Origin: Zizania palustris
Taxonomy: Eukaryota > Streptophyta > Magnoliopsida > Poales > Poaceae
Length of the DNA: 64,000 nt
Reading direction: 5' to 3'
Assembly (NCBI GenBank): GCA_019279435.1
Contig: JAAALK010000287.1
Coordinates: forward strand, 14,508,162-14,572,161
A program made the translations under genes and the position numbers. The notes under the pieces were generated by a model. The model had not been told where the DNA came from and ran no database searches. It saw only the letters and a list, made by a program, of their open reading frames with translations. Of this stretch, positions 1-10,831 are shown in pieces; positions within the stretch are counted from its first letter, which is position 1; each line of letters starts with the position of its first letter.

Positions 1-290
1 TGGCCATGAGGGTCTGGGGTCTAATCTAAGTTAGACATGGGTTCCAAGTCATCCAAAATTAATTAGGGATAAAAATACCCCAAAATCAGCTAATTGGAGT
101 CGGACTCGAGTTGGGTCGATCTGACCGGACCCATATGGCCGGTCTGATCGGGCCTACATGGCCGGTCAGACCGGGTCTACATGGCCGATCGGACCGTCCT
201 TTGCCAGGTCTTGGCACATTTTCGGGCCAAATTACCAAAAAATGATATTTTGACAATTTTGACCATTAATACCATTTTTTGCTATCAACA
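1..290 (-). repeat. Partial 3' LTR of element A1
   Basis: The last ~80 bases match the ends of the LTRs of A2 (to 3922) and A3 (to 59187), each finishing with a ...CAACA or ...AAACA end. The minus-strand polypurine tract lies just beyond it, seen on the plus strand as the C-rich run from 292. The interior carries three spaced near-palindromes of the CGGTCTGACCG type (about 100-205). The outer end of the LTR is outside the window. Confidence 0.75.
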
Positions 291-377
291 CATGCCCCCC
301 TGCATTTTGGCAAACTTTAGTGAGCCAAAAGCACAACGAGCTAAGGGTGATATGCTTCATATCAGCCTTTCGACACT

Positions 378-3373
378 TCAAGCATTTTGCCACACACTTG
401 GGAAGTACTTTTTCAAATACCTACCATTTAAAGCTCTATGAAATCGCTCTCCTTGCATAGACTCTAGTAAATAAGCATTACTCGGAGCAATTTCAACAAC
501 TCTAAAATGACCTTCCCAACTAGGAGACCATTTACACAATTTTGGGCTCTTTGTGCATAAAGGTAAAATCGTCTTCCAAATCAAGTCATCGACTTAAAAC
601 GATTTTGCTCTCACTTTCTTATTGTAAGCTCTAGCCACTCTTATTTTTTCTCTTTCTATTGTCTCTAGAGCTCTTAATCTCTTATCGGTCACCTCTTCCA
701 AATTATCCTTCAAAAGAGTTTCATACTCATCGACCGATAAGCCATCTTGCTTAAGCAACCTTAATGAACCAAGATTCACCTCTACGGGTAAAACGACTCC
801 TTGTTCATACACCAACTCGTATGAACTTACTTTGGTGGCACCATGCTTTGCAACTCTACATGCCCATAATGCCTTAGAAAGCACTTCATGCCACCTTTTA
901 GGAAACTCTTCAATCTTTTTCTTAATGAGCTTAATCACAGTTTTATTACTAGACTCGGCCTGACTATTGGCCTGAGCATAGTATGGTGAAGAGTTTATCA
1001 ACTTTATGCCATAAGATTCGGCAAAATCACATACTTCTTTAGAAACAAATAAAGCACCCTAATTTATAGTAAGTGTTTGGAAAATACTGAATCTATGTAT
1101 AATGTGCTTCAAGATGAAATCAATTACCGCGTTCTGCATCATGTTCTTGAGAGGCATGACCTCGGTCCACTTGGTGAAGTAATCTATAGCCATCAACACG
1201 AACTGATGCCCTTTTGAAGAGGAAGGATAAATTTGGCCGATGAAGTCCAAGGCTCAACCTCAGAACGACCATGGTTTGATAATGGGATTAAGTAAAGACG
1301 CAGGAGAAAGTCGAATATTACCAAACTTTTGAAAAGCTTCACATCCTCTATAGTACTTAAAAAAGTCTTCACTCATAGTCGGCCAATAAAAACCCACTCT
1401 TTTGAGCATCCAACTCATTTTCTGGGCCGACTCATGGGTACCACAAAGTCCCTCATGAACTTCACCTGTATCGACTCTAGATTGATCGGCATCCAAGCAC
1501 TTTAAAAGTACTACATCAATAGTTCGACGATACAACATATCGTCAAGTAATACAAATTTGAACGCTTGTCACCGAACTTTTCGATCAACCCTTTGACTAG
1601 GATCTTTTAAGTACCAGATGATTGGGGTTCTCCAATCATCCTCATGAACTATAGTAGTATTCAACAATTCTTCACCAGAATTAGCGTCTAAATCACAAAT
1701 CAGGAGTTGCCCCCCCAGCCCTAGGTCATCCCGGTGTATGTCGGTTAGACCGGCCTTGGTGGGCCAGTCAGACCGCCTATTTCTAGACTGCTGGCAAGGG
1801 CCGATCAGACCGTACTTACATAGCCAGTCAGACTGACAGTACACCTGCAGTTGGACTGACTTTGCCAGGTCGGTCAGACCGAAGTGTGATGTACAGGTTG
1901 ACACTGCGTTTTCAAACATCGGCTTTTCTTGTGCGAAAAATTTACCTCTGTTCACTTGATAGCAGATGCTTGTTGAGTAAAATCATTTGCTAATGAGTTG
2001 GCTTCTCTACACACATGAGAAATCTCAAAATTATCAAAGGTGGTGATTATGTCTAGACATTTATCCAAGTAACTATTTAGCAAACCATTGAAACATTGAG
2101 CATCCTTAACTACTTGTTGAACTACTAGTAGTGAATCACCATATGCATGAACATATTTAATATCCATGGAGCTTAGCAATTCAAGTCCTAGCAACAAAGC
2201 TTTATATTCGGCTTGATTATTAGTACAAGGAAATTCTAACCGGTCCGAGGTCTCGAAACTCATGCCACTAGGTGATATGAGCACAACTCCAACACCTTGG
2301 CCATTCTTGCAAGCCGAACCTAAGTAAAGTTTCCATGGTATTACCTCAATCAAAGCAGTATCACTACTCCAATTGACATCTACATGGTGATTACCTATAA
2401 AATTTGCGACGACTTGGCCTTTCATTCCTTTCAGAGGTTCATAAGACAAATCATACTCAATCAAAGCATAAGCCCACTTTTTGATTCTCCTACTTAGAAT
2501 AGGCTTTTGCAACATGTACTTTATAACATCAGTTTGACAAGTAACAATACATGTGTCAGATAGAAGATAATGTCGAAGTTTGCTACATGCAGAATATAGT
2601 GACAAACATAAACACTCTAAAAACACGTACCTCGTCTCGGCATCCAATAGGCAGAGACTCAAGAATGTGATGATGTACTCCTTCCCCCCCCCCACTTCCT
2701 GAGTTATCACAGCTCCTATCACGCTATCTTCTGCAGCAACGTTTAGCCAAAATGGAATCCCGACTTTTGGTGCTCTTACCACAGGCGGTGATGACAAGCA
2801 CACTTTAATCATCTCGAAAGCACGTTGCCGACTTTCCTCCCAAGTGAATTCGGCTTCGTTCTTTAGCCAAAGTATGGGGACAAAAGAATCAATCTTGTCA
2901 GACAAGTTAGATATAAAGCGGCGCAAATAATTCACCTTGCCTAGTAACTTTTGCACATCTCTCTTGCATGTTGGCGCTTCAAAGTTCTTAATCTTCTCAA
3001 GCCTCTTAGGATCAATCTCAATACTTCTTTCATGAATCATGAATCCTAAGAACTTGCCTACCGACATCCCAAAAGCACACTTGAGCGGGTTCATTTTTAA
3101 GCCATACTGACGCATCCTATCAAAAGCAACTCTCAAATCGGCTAAATGGTTTCCCATAGCATCTGATTTGACTACAACATCATCTATGTAGACCTATAGC
3201 ATAACTCCTAGCAAGTCATGCAAGATCAAGTTCATAGCACGTTGAAATGTAGCGCCAGCATTGTTTAAACCAAAAGTCATAACAACCCACTCAAATAAGC
3301 CGACAAAACTAGGGCATCAAAAAGCTAACTTATAGACGTCTTCTTCGGCCATAAAGATTTGATTATAACCAGC
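378..3373 (-). pseudogene. A1 pol remnant (RT end, RNase H, aRNase H, integrase)
   Basis: From right to left, a reverse transcriptase end with YIDD is read at about 3190. The longest open piece (3157-1952, 401 aa) then holds the RT thumb, RNase H and second RNase H. Integrase pieces follow at 1538-1260, 1250-1059, 1001-594 and 584-378. Several lesions are visible. The first aspartate of the second RNase H is lost (LYLGS here, LYFDGS in the sister copies). The second integrase aspartate is changed to Asn with a stop right after it near 1062. Stops also lie within the RT near 3190 and 3310. The last integrase catalytic Glu (QAESSNKT) is still present. It cannot encode an active polyprotein. Confidence 0.88.
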
Positions 3374-3922
3374 TGTTGATAAGAAAACGTGCCCCCGCAC
3401 TTGGATCAGTTCGACGATCCAAAAGTGTGCGAATACTTAGGGACAAGCCTAAGCATAACACAGCACCGATGTCGCGTTCCGACTACCCTTAGCCGTGGTA
3501 AGGGGGTGGAGTCGTCAAGCAATCAGATCACACAAAATAATCTAATTAGCCGAAATAAATATATTAAATAGAATAAATCAGCAAACCGAGTGAAGCCTGA
3601 CTGATTCAAAGTATGGTGCGAAGGGGGTCGCCGAAGTGTACCTTCAGCGTCTGATGCGAAGTGTCCTGCCGAAGGGTACCTTCGGCGTTCGGACTGATCT
3701 AGCCAAAGATGAACTCCGAACGGATCTAGACGCGACAATCACCTCCAAACAGCGGGGTTCGACACGAAGTCTCTGATACAGTACGATAAAGAATAGTGAC
3801 GTAGTGGTCCTTCGGCCCTGTAGGGCTTTGGCCTAACCCGGGGCATGTGCATTTTCGGCCCAAATTACCAAAATTGATATTTTGACAATCTTAACCATTA
3901 ATGCCATTTTTTGGTATCAACA
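3374..3922 (-). repeat. 3' LTR of element A2
   Basis: It begins TGTTGATAAG and ends ...TATCAACA, with the C-rich complement of a polypurine tract following at 3923-3936. At 549 bp it is much shorter than the A3 LTR (1369 bp). The two share their ends and a segment beginning CCCCCGCACTTGG (3392 here, 57838 in A3), but differ in the middle. It inserted after CCAGC (3369-3373). Confidence 0.8.
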
Positions 3923-4009
3923 CATACCCCCTGCCTTTTAGTGAACTAAGTGAACTAAAATCACAACGGGCTAAAGACGATACCTTCCATATCGGCCTTT
4001 CGACATCTT

Positions 4010-5760
4010 TTAAGTTGTTTGCCACACACATGGGAAATACCTTTTCAAGTATCTACCATTCAAAGCTCTTCGAAACCGTTCTCCTTGCAGAGATTCTAAC
4101 ACATATGCATTGCTAGGAGCGATTTTGGCTATTTTGAAAAGGCCTTCCCAACTAGGTGACCATTTACCAAACTTGAGACTCTTAGTGCCTAAGGATAAAA
4201 TCGTCTTCCAAACCAAGTCACCTACTTGAAACGATTTTGGTTTAACCTTCTAATTGTAGGCTTTAGCTACTCTCCTCTTGTCTATTTCTATGGCTTCTAA
4301 AGCCCTCACTCTCTTATCAGTCACTTCTTCTAGATTGTCTTTCAAAAGAGTTTCATACTCGTCGACCGATAAGCCATCTTGCTTTAACACTCTTAAAGAG
4401 CCAAGATCTACTTCTACAGGTAGAACGACTTCTTGTCCATATACCAACTCATATGGACTAACTTTGGTAGCACCGTGCTTTATAATTCTACAAGCCCATA
4501 GCGCCTCGGAGAGCACTTCATGCCACCTTTTAGGGAATTCTTCAATTTTCTTCCTAATGAGCTTAATCACTGTTTTATTACTAGACTCGGCCTGACCATT
4601 GGCCTGAGCATAGTAGGGCGAAGAGTTTATCAACTTAATACCATAATATTCGGCAAAGTCCCTCACTTCTTTAGAAATAAATGAACTACCTTGATCTGTA
4701 GTGAGAGTTTAAGGAATGTTGAATCTATGTATGATGTGCTTCAAGATAAAGTCAAGTACCTCGTTGTGAGTCATGTTCTTGAGAGGCACGACCTCGGTCC
4801 ACTTGGTGAAGTAATCCGTCGCCATCAACACGAACTGATGCCCCTTTAAGGAAGGACGGTGAATTTGGCCGATGAAGTTTAAACCCCAACCTTGGAACGG
4901 CCATGGCTTGATAATAGGGTTAAGTAATGAAGCAGGAGCTAATTGGATATTGCTGAACTTCTGACACGCTTCACACCCTCTATAGTACTTGAAGCAATCC
5001 TCAGTCATAGTCGACCAGTAAAAACTCGCTCTTTTGAGCATCCAACTCATTTTCTAGGCCGACTAATGAGTGCCACAAAGTCCTTCATGGACTTCTCCCA
5101 TAGCCACCTAGGATCGTTCGTGGTCTAGACACCTTAACAGTACTCTGTCAATGGTTCGGCGATACAGTGTGTCATCTAGCAACACAAATTTAAACGCTTG
5201 CCACCGAACTTTCCGATCAACCCTTTGTCTAGAGTCTCTCAAATATTGGACGATTGGAGTATTCCAATCGCCCTTATGGGCTTCTAAGGGTTTCGCTAGC
5301 TCACTCCCTGAAAAAATATCTAGGCTACTGATTTCGAGGTGCCCCCCGAGCCCTTCCTGCTTCTGCCGAAGCCTGGCTGGACTGGCCGTGCGGAGCGCAT
5401 TAGGCCAAAGTCCCCTACCGGAGGGTTCGGGCTCTCGGAAGCCCTCACTATATGGAAGACTTCGGCTCACGGTCTCCGGTGTGCCAGACTCTTCGGTGGG
5501 CGGAGTACTCCTATCCCGGGACCTCGGCGCGCGGTAGTCTCCGGCAGCCGGAGGGGTCCGATCCGGAGGGTGCTCCTGCCCAAATTCACTGGCTTCGGTA
5601 GTGCGACCAAACATCAGCTTCTCCCGTACAGAAAATTTACCTCTCTTGACTTGGTAACTAGATGCTTGTTGAGCCAAATCATTTGCAACTGAATTGGCCT
5701 CTCTTGACACATGAGAAATTTTGAAGACATCAAAAGTAGCAACTATGTCCAAGCACTTAT
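4010..5760 (-). pseudogene. A2 integrase and end of second RNase H
   Basis: The pieces at 4216-4010, 4666-4250 and 5050-4709 together give an integrase with a zinc-binding H-H-C-C region, the motif TTDQGSSF and the catalytic Glu in QAESSNKT. The piece ending at 5760 gives the last part of the second RNase H, including SREANSVANDLAQQAS. The spacer between the two (about 5330-5600) is GC-rich and unlike the spacers of A1 and A3, which carry CGGTC-GACCG motifs. Stops fall at 4709 (a Gln codon turned to TAA), about 5060 and 5108. Coding resumes past the solo LTR at 9087. Confidence 0.85.
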
Positions 5761-8700
5761 TGTAAAAGCCCAAATTTAAAAATAAAATAAAAATGAGGGA
5801 AATAAATTTTCTGAAATGAAAAGGGATTATTTAATTAGAGAAAAGGGTAAAAGAATCCAAATAAAGCAAAATAGAGAAAAATAATCCAAGTTTAAAGCTA
5901 AAAAATTTATGTTAGAATCTATGAGCCAAGACAAATTTTTAGGAATTTTTACAAAATTTTGGTAGTAGTGCTTCAAGCTCTAATTAAATATAAGAATTTA
6001 TGGAATTATTTTAATCAGAAAAACAATTTAAATTGTTGCTGGGCTGCTTACCTCTTTTCTGCCCCAGCCTGGCCCAATCCCATGCCTAGGCCACTGCCAG
6101 GTGGGACCACCCTATCGGCGTGCCCCACCCTCTCTCTCCCACGCGCCACGCCCGGCCGGCCCCACCCATCAGTCCCCGCCCCACGCCCTCGGCCGCTGGC
6201 AGCGTTGGCCCATCTATCGGTGCTCCTGGTTTCGCCCGCGCCCTCTGATAGGTGGGACCCACCTATTAGGGTCATCTTCCCCATGGAAGGTTTCCCCTTT
6301 CCTTCTTCCGGCCGAACCCTAGGTGCGTAAATCCGCCACCGCCGGCCGCCCTCCGCCTAATTAGTCGCGCCATCGTTCTTACCATACCGCGGTGAGCACT
6401 TTCCCTCTTATTTCCGACGCAATAGCGTCTGAGTTCTCTGTACTCGCACTTTTGGAAAGCTCGCCGGCGCATGTATGGAAATGCTCCTCGGTTTCCTTCA
6501 ATTAGCCCTCCATATCCATCACCAGAGACCCTATTTTAACCCCGGACCCCCGCCGCACCCAGGCCACCCGTAATCCGCCCAAGACCTCACGTTCCCGAGC
6601 GCCGCCGTACCTTTTTCGGTTTTCTCCCCTGCTCCACCTCCGGCCTTCGCTCGCCGTCGTCTCGAGCCACCGCCGCCTTCACAGTCACCACCGCCAGGAC
6701 CATCGTCACCTCCTCTCCCTCGGCCTCGCCTCCGTGGGGCCGACTCGGCACCGGATCACCGTGCCGCCGTCGAACCCTATGATCCCGTCGCCCCCTTCTC
6801 GCCACCGACCGCCGCCACTACTCCATCGCCTTCACCTCAGGTATGCCTAGACTCCCCGTAGCCTCCTCTTTCCATTTTAGCCTTAGCCTAGCAAGATAAC
6901 CGTCGCCGCCACCGGTTTTGGTCACCGTTGCACCGCCGGAGTCAGAGAAGAAGGGGGTAGTTACCCCTTCTCCACGTGCCGTGCCGGATGGGTCGACAGC
7001 CGTCCGATCGGATCTGGATGCTTGGCATTAATTCGCTTTGGTGAATTAATCCTCGACGCCCGATTCCGACGAAGGGGTATCGATGAATCCTAGCCGTCGG
7101 ATTTCATTAATCCCCTGTCGGCCCATGCGCGCAGTCAACGGTTCATGGTGAACCCAGTTCACCGTGGACTAGAGACCAATTTCCTGTTTAATAAAAATTC
7201 AGAAAAATATTTCAAACTTCAAAAAATCATAACTTGCTCATTTTAACTCCAAATTTCACCATTCAAATTTTGTTAAATTTGTCTCTTTATTCTCTACACT
7301 TTTATGCAATAAAACAGTAGGTTCATTTTGCACATTTTATTCTTATTAAATAATAAAGTAAAAACCCCCTTAGGATTAAATTCATATTCAATAAATTCAG
7401 AAGAACCCTTAAAAATTTATATATTAATTCTAGAGGGAATAATAACTTCATTTCCCTATTTTAATGCAATAAAAATAGTAGGGTTGTCTTGTACATTGTT
7501 AAATGGGAAAAATAAAACCCCTTGGTGTAAATACTTATTCTAAAAATTATAAATTCAGAAATCCCCCTTAAAAACTAATCTTAAGCCCTTAGGCAATAAT
7601 TTCATAGAATTTAAGGCATTATTTCCTTTATTTAATCCAACAAAAACATGAATGCTTGTATTGTTTATTTTTGGATTGTTTATTGAATGTCGTGTTTATT
7701 TGTCGTACCAAAAGACTACGACGCCGTCGAAGATCCGGAGTCTTACCCCAAGGTTCCACCTTCACCGTTTGCGGAGCAAGGCAAGTCACACCCCCCATTT
7801 TGATCATAATTGAGCCCATGTTTTAATAAATTATCGCTATAACTCATAGGATAATATTGCATTAGTCCAATCTCAAGCCTTAAATTATATTTATTAGATC
7901 CCCATCCTTGTGTGCAAACCCAAGCCATGCTTATTGAGCCTAAAACTCTTTGTCACTCTACAATATTATATTAGCTAGTGTCCAATGTACCGACACAACT
8001 GCTATAGGGTAAAAGAACGAGTCGTAGATAGCTGGATTCTACTATATGAATTTCCCTGTTATTCTCGTCTCTGGATTCTGTTGGAGTTGGCTAAGTTATA
8101 AGTATGGTGGGTTATAGGTGCAAGCTCGGGAATTGGTTGGTCGCACCCGGGTCACTATAAGGACCGGTCTGCGGGATCTGTTGCAAAACATTTCCGTACT
8201 AACCACAAGTCTAATGGGTAAGTCCTAACTGGAGGTATGGAACAAACCATCTTGATGCACCATAGTGGAGGGGCAAGGGGCAACCTGTGGGTGACTTGTA
8301 CCGACGTGGCTCAATGGGGGTATGGTGTTGGCCCGAAGTGACTAGGGCACCATATGAAACCTAAAAGAGGGTGTTATCGGATTTGTGCGTTCCATGCGGA
8401 AGGTTTTGGCACGAGTTCCCGTGGTATGGGTCATCTCGTTACACTCTGGTGTATGGGATGAGTGCGTGCCTTGTGGGTACAGTGGTACATCTCTGATCAG
8501 AGTTTAAATATTTTCGAAAAGCCGAGCCCACGGTCAAGGGAGGGTTGTGTGACTTCTCGTAGTTAGTTTATTATTGCTTAAATGTTTGTGTTATTCATGG
8601 CATATAAGGACTGTTGAGCGAGGGTGGGCTGACTGTACCCCTCGAGTTAGAAGATGATGCATGCACTCATGTTTAATTTTCTGTACTAATAATCTGATTA

Positions 8701-9086
8701 CATTAATTGCTTTACAAATACGCTTTTTCGCAAAAGTAAGCCACTACCTCCCTTGTTATTACCTAGCATTATATTTGCATTCAGTGGCTTACTGAGTATG
8801 ATTGTACTCACCCCCGTTGACTTACACCACCAGAGGCAGTCTACTACGAGGAGGGAGATGGTCTGGAGTAGCGACCTAGTCAAGGCACGAGACTGGAAAA
8901 AGGCGTTCATCTAGAGGATGTATTTTATTAGTTTCTCTTTTATTTAACTCTTTTGTAATAATAATATGGTCTACGAACCATGATTGATTGGCGTATTGTA
9001 CGCAGTCGTGTGATGAACATCTTGTATTTATTGATTTTCTATGGAATTTCAATAAAGGTACGGATTTATTAAATCTGGGTGTTACA
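5761..9086 (+). mobile_element. 3.3-kb solo LTR (probably a gypsy LTR)
   Basis: The segment starts TGTAAAAGCC, ends GGTGTTACA, and is flanked on both sides by CTTAT (5756-5760 and 9087-9091) inside the second RNase H of A2. Its first and last ~25 bases are imperfect inverted repeats. There is no primer-binding site, pol or second LTR, so it is best read as a solo LTR left by recombination between the two LTRs of a larger element. Orientation is suggested by AATAAA at about 9052, close to the right end. The middle (about 6050-7150) is GC-rich between AT-rich flanks. Short ORFs inside look random. The family is not identified; long LTRs with TGT(A/G)ACACCC-like ends occur in Del/Tekay-type chromoviruses. 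Confidence 0.7.
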
Positions 9087-9751
9087 CTTATCCAAGTAGT
9101 TGTTTAGAAAACCGTTAAAACATTGAGTACTCTTAGCCACTTGTTGTACTACTAACAGGGAATCACCATACGCATGAACATGTTTAACACCCATGGATTC
9201 TAACAATTCAAGTCCTAGTAGTAAAGCCTCGTATTCAGCTTGGTTATTAGTAGAAGGAAACTCTAAACGAGCTGAGGTCACAAAGTGTGCTCCGCTAGGT
9301 GATATGAGAACCACTCCAATACCTTGGCCATTTTTGCAAGTTGAACCATCAAAGTAAAGTTTCCATGGCATTACCTCAATCAAAGCAACATTGTTGCTCC
9401 AACTAATGTCTATGTGGTGATCAACTATAAAGTTGGCTACAATATGGCCTTTCATGGCTCTTAGGGGTTCATAGGGCAAATCATATTCAATCAAAGCGTA
9501 AGCCCACTTTATGATTCTTCCACTTATAATCGGCTTTTGCAACATGTGTTTTATAACATCGATTTGGCAAACAACGACACATGTAGTAGGGAGAAGATAG
9601 TGGTGCAACTTGGTGCATGCGTAGTAAAGGGATAAACACAAACATTCCACAAACGTGTACTTGGTCTCGGCATTCAGCAGGCGGCGGCTCAAGAATGTGA
9701 TGATGTACTCTTTTCCCTCTACCTCCTGGGTTAGCATGGCCCCGATCACGC
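9087..9751 (-). pseudogene. A2 RNase H and second RNase H fragment
   Basis: The minus strand is open for about 220 codons and encodes the end of RNase H (LSRRLLNAETKYTFVECLCL region) and the second RNase H. The motifs LYFDGST, NNQAEYEALLLGLEL and YGDSLLVVQQV keep the Asp, Glu and Asp expected at the active site. The fragment is bounded by the CTTAT duplication on the left and by CACGC, the target duplication of element B, on the right. Confidence 0.9.
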
Positions 9752-10251
9752 TGTTGGCGTAAAATATTACGCTAACAGGTTCTCTAAGATCAAGAACAGA
9801 CAAACAGTGAGCTTGTGCTTAAGGACTATCTCAAGCCTCCGAATGGATAATAGCTTAAGTAGCCCGAATGTGTGTATTAGAATGACTGAGTATTTCCCCT
9901 CCTTTATTACAGGGTAAGGAGGGGGGTATTTATAGGCAAAAACATCTAAGGAAAAGACCTATTTACCCTTTGATTACAACCGACATAGTGGAAACTATTC
10001 GGTACCCTGAACAGGGTTAAAATGGTAAAATCTACCCGAGGCAAGTGGATAAGCCAAACGTCTTATCAATCCTGTCGCTTGACTCTGAAGCCTCATATCT
10101 TGTGGAGGGATCCTTCGGATCATAGCTCGAAGCATCCTTCGGCTTAGCGACTCCTCCACCTTCGAATATGAACCCATCAGCTCCGAAGCTTAATAAGTCT
10201 TTTTGGACTGTTAATCTCTAAGTCCTGAAAGTGAAGTATTTTCCCCCAACA
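9752..10251 (-). repeat. 3' LTR of element B
   Basis: It runs TGTTGG...CCAACA and is 500 bp, exactly as long as its partner at 32834-33333. On the plus strand the LTR is followed by GTAGCCCCTCG, the complement of a polypurine tract ending GAGGGGCTAC. The same tract precedes the 3' LTR of element C. Confidence 0.93.
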
Positions 10252-10642
10252 GTAGCCCCTCGAATACGCCTCTACGAATTTGACCTGTACAGAAGGAAGG
10301 CAGTATACGCAAGGAATATTTTCATTTTCTGAGACTTAGAGAAAGTTGAACACATTACAGTCTTTCGAAGGATCTCTGATCCAAAGCATTCGGACCACGA
10401 CTTCGAGCTCCCGACCGCTGTGTGAATGCTCCATGGGAAAGAGAACCGTTACGAAGCCCGAACGTCGTGAGAAGCCGTTTGATTATAACCGTTACTATGC
10501 AAGTAGTCGTTACACTCTGTAAAAGGTAACGGTCAAAATTTATAGCGGTCTCACACCGTTCCACATTCGGGCCCCACCTGCCAGTGACGGAAGTCGAACC
10601 TGCAATGTGAATGCGATCAAAGCACAGCAACTAGAGGACAGT

Positions 10643-10650
10643 TATAAAAA
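10643..10650 (+). promoter_or_regulatory. TATA box of the antisense gene of element B
   Basis: TATAAAAA lies 105 bp before the first ATG (10748) of the gene that runs against gag-pol. Element C has a TATA-like TATAAT 117 bp before the matching ATG, so position as well as sequence is kept. Inferred; no transcription data. Confidence 0.5.
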
Positions 10651-10747
10651 GGGGATTAGAAGTTACCCAAGACTTTTTACCGTGCCTAACATCCGCGATT
10701 CACTTCCTTCAACCTTCAATTCTCACAACTTCCCAATCTACCGAGCC

Positions 10748-10798
10748 ATGGCGAGGACCTGCCACACCATGCCAGCGGCAGTGGGCACTTTAGCGTAG
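10748..10798 (+). CDS. Short leading ORF of the B antisense gene (MART..., TAG)
   Basis: ATG in a strong context (GAGCCATGG) opens 16 codons and ends in TAG at 10796. The main ORF start at 10832 is in the same frame, so the TAG separates a leading peptide from the main protein. Element C has the same arrangement (28214-28158, starting MARN). It may be an upstream ORF, or the original N-terminus now cut by a stop. Confidence 0.45.
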   Translation: MARTCHTMPAAVGTLA

Positions 10799-10831
10799 AG
10801 GCAAGCGTGGGCTGCTTCAGCCGTAGCAGCA

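Larger units (their letters stand above)
1..3373 (-). mobile_element. Ty3/gypsy element A1, Tat-type, 3' half only
   Basis: Reading on the minus strand, the order is truncated reverse transcriptase, RNase H, second RNase H, spacer, integrase, polypurine tract and 3' LTR. The LTR runs off the left edge of the window. The second RNase H between RNase H and integrase is the known hallmark of the Tat lineage. At 3373 the reverse transcriptase stops abruptly at the first base of the LTR of element A2, so A1 was the target of A2. The missing 5' half of A1 would be expected to the right of A2 but is not found, so a later deletion or rearrangement must have removed it. Confidence 0.85.

Noticed and set aside
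6048..6330. Small ORFs in the solo LTR
   Set aside because: They occur in a GC-rich part, overlap on both strands, and have no recognisable domain.
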